From the NCBI GenBank assembly GCA_935421135.1, contig OW285187.1:4154001-4218000 (forward strand): 64,000 nucleotides of DNA. The letters are read 5' to 3'. The notes under the pieces were generated by a model. The model was not told the DNA's origin. It ran no database searches and was given only the letters and a program-made list of their open reading frames with translations. Origin of the DNA: Bugulina stolonifera (taxonomy: Eukaryota > Bryozoa > Gymnolaemata > Cheilostomatida > Bugulidae). A program made the translations under genes and the position numbers. Below, in pieces: positions 32,256 through 64,000 of the stretch (the stretch's first letter is position 1; each line of letters opens with the position of its first letter).

Positions 32256-32299
32256 AGTCTTGTGGCGCTTAGTAGCAGAGTAAAGGTGATTTCCTCCAA

Positions 32300-32449
32300 T
32301 TAGGTGCAGTAGTGGAGAAATTTAGATAGCCTTAGTTCCTTGTTTGTGGTTGGGCCTGGGGTAAGGGCGGTCAACCAGCAAAATATAGAGGAGACAACTT
32401 CTCCTGCTTCAGTTTTGGCTATCTCAAATTTATCCACTTCTGCACCTTA
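32300..32449. repeat. Fold-back element between PPP1R16 and WDFY3
   Basis: Left arm 32300-32331 (GGTGCAGTAGTGGAGAAATT core) and right arm 32417-32449 (reverse complement core GGTGCAGAAGTGGATAAATT) form an imperfect inverted repeat of about 32 bp around an 85-bp centre. This is MITE-like. No clear target duplication. Confidence 0.6.
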
Positions 32450-33359
32450 ACTCATTTCCTCGACCTGCTAGTGAGAAGTGAGTAGTTGCATAGAAACCTT
32501 ACAACGTATGTAGTGCTGTTGTTAGTTCAGAACTTGATGAGATTTCGATATTCTATTAACTACAACTCCCCATAATTGAAGTTGTGTGCCCTACTGTATG
32601 GGTGGGCAACTCCCAAGTTTGTTCAAACACTAGAATAGGGATCTTGTAGAAGCAAGCAATTAAGAATACTATCCCATTGTATTACTAGTTATATTTAATG
32701 GAATCATAATATAATAATGTTTCAACAGATAGAAAATATGTTACAACAGTACAATATACAACAGAACCCATATGTTTGATGAACTCTATCAAGTGAAGCA
32801 GACAAAATGCAATAAATAACAAAATATAATATTTCACTAAAGTCCATCACAAACAATATAAAACTATACAAGTAAAAATAATTCATCATATTCCCAGAAA
32901 ATCAGTTACTATTTCTCATTTGATCGTTGTTCATAATATAATGTAAATAAATATAATGATAAAATTAATAGTGAATGATAATACAGAAAGACTGATAATA
33001 ATCAGAATGACATCCTCAGCAATAGAGAGTTGAACTTTCACTGCAGAAGTTTAATTGAATTGCTAACTAAAATATTTTCAACAAAATATAGAATAGTAGC
33101 ATAGACAACATAATTTATAGTAATCAATGACTAGAAGTTGAAGTCTATCGGTGCCTGCTAATTAAAATCATAAATAAGCAGTTAACCAATAAGAAAATTG
33201 TGATATCAATAGCAGTGATAATCTTATTCATATACCTGGCCTGACAAGCTGTGGCATGATGGTTATTATTTTACAATTCGTTTCAAGTAGAAGAAATTTG
33301 GATATTAGAATAATATTATTGGCAAGAACCACCTACTCAAGTATCATGTGACCAATCTG
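32450..33359. other. Convergent intergenic region / WDFY3 3' UTR
   Basis: AT-rich DNA just beyond the WDFY3 stop, so at least its right part should be WDFY3 3' UTR (minus strand). No canonical AATAAA is evident on the minus strand; an ATTAAA variant lies near 33050. Confidence 0.4.
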
Positions 33360-63829
<30,470 letters not shown>

Positions 63830-64000
63830 CTTTAGTGAGAATCAGGCAACCAGTAAGCTAGACATACATTTCCAACTGCAATATCACATAAAAACAATGC
63901 AGGTCACTGACAAATTGCCATGTAAGATGAGGTAGATCAGTAGTTTCTTGAAAACAAATTAAACAAGATAGCAGTAGCAGTTCCAGCACTAATGGTGTTG
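63830..64000 (-). other. WDFY3 upstream region (5' UTR or intron)
   Basis: The 171 bases upstream of the WDFY3 start codon. No clear acceptor or promoter element is recognised, so the transcription start may lie outside the window. Confidence 0.4.

Overview
The window is animal nuclear DNA: AT-rich, with split genes carrying GT-AG introns, poly(A) signals, minisatellites, tRNA-derived SINEs and non-autonomous DNA transposons. The proteins are typical metazoan families (WDFY3/Alfy, PPP1R16, TMEM208, a Golgi-type sulfotransferase). Introns are short (mean about 0.4 kb in the WDFY3 gene), which suggests a compact invertebrate genome. A sponge or another early-branching animal is possible, but nothing seen here fixes the phylum.

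Layout. 1-2592: AT-rich DNA without a convincing gene. 2593-5099 (-): a complete five-exon TMEM208 gene (178 aa) with a 753-bp TTAA-flanked MITE in its third intron. 7510-8430 (-): an unrecognised 306-aa protein with two PP1-docking-like motifs near its C terminus. 10121-14497 (+): two tandem sulfotransferase genes; the second is intact (494 aa) and the first is broken by two single-base frameshifts. 14498-21831: a gene-free stretch of about 7.3 kb holding a SINE with 19-bp target duplications, a 901-bp hAT-like element with 8-bp duplications, a 50-bp-arm hairpin, a second tRNA-like SINE head and an LTR-like module. 21832-31220 (+): a nine-exon PPP1R16 gene (632 aa). 33360-63829 (-): a complete 50-exon WDFY3 gene (3470 aa) whose start codon lies 171 bp from the window edge. 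The PPP1R16 and WDFY3 genes converge, with about 1.1 kb between the PPP1R16 poly(A) signal and the WDFY3 stop.

The exon models were built by hand from ORF blocks, splice signals, codon phase and remembered similarity to the human proteins. Phase closes exactly for all three spliced genes (537, 1899 and 10413 nt of CDS). The genes are not an operon or pathway: they cover ER membrane insertion (TMEM208), carbohydrate sulfation, PP1 targeting (PPP1R16) and selective autophagy (WDFY3).

The most interesting structural pattern is that several WDFY3 introns contain tandem duplications that include, or run up to, an authentic splice site. I found no evidence of a wholly new biological system.
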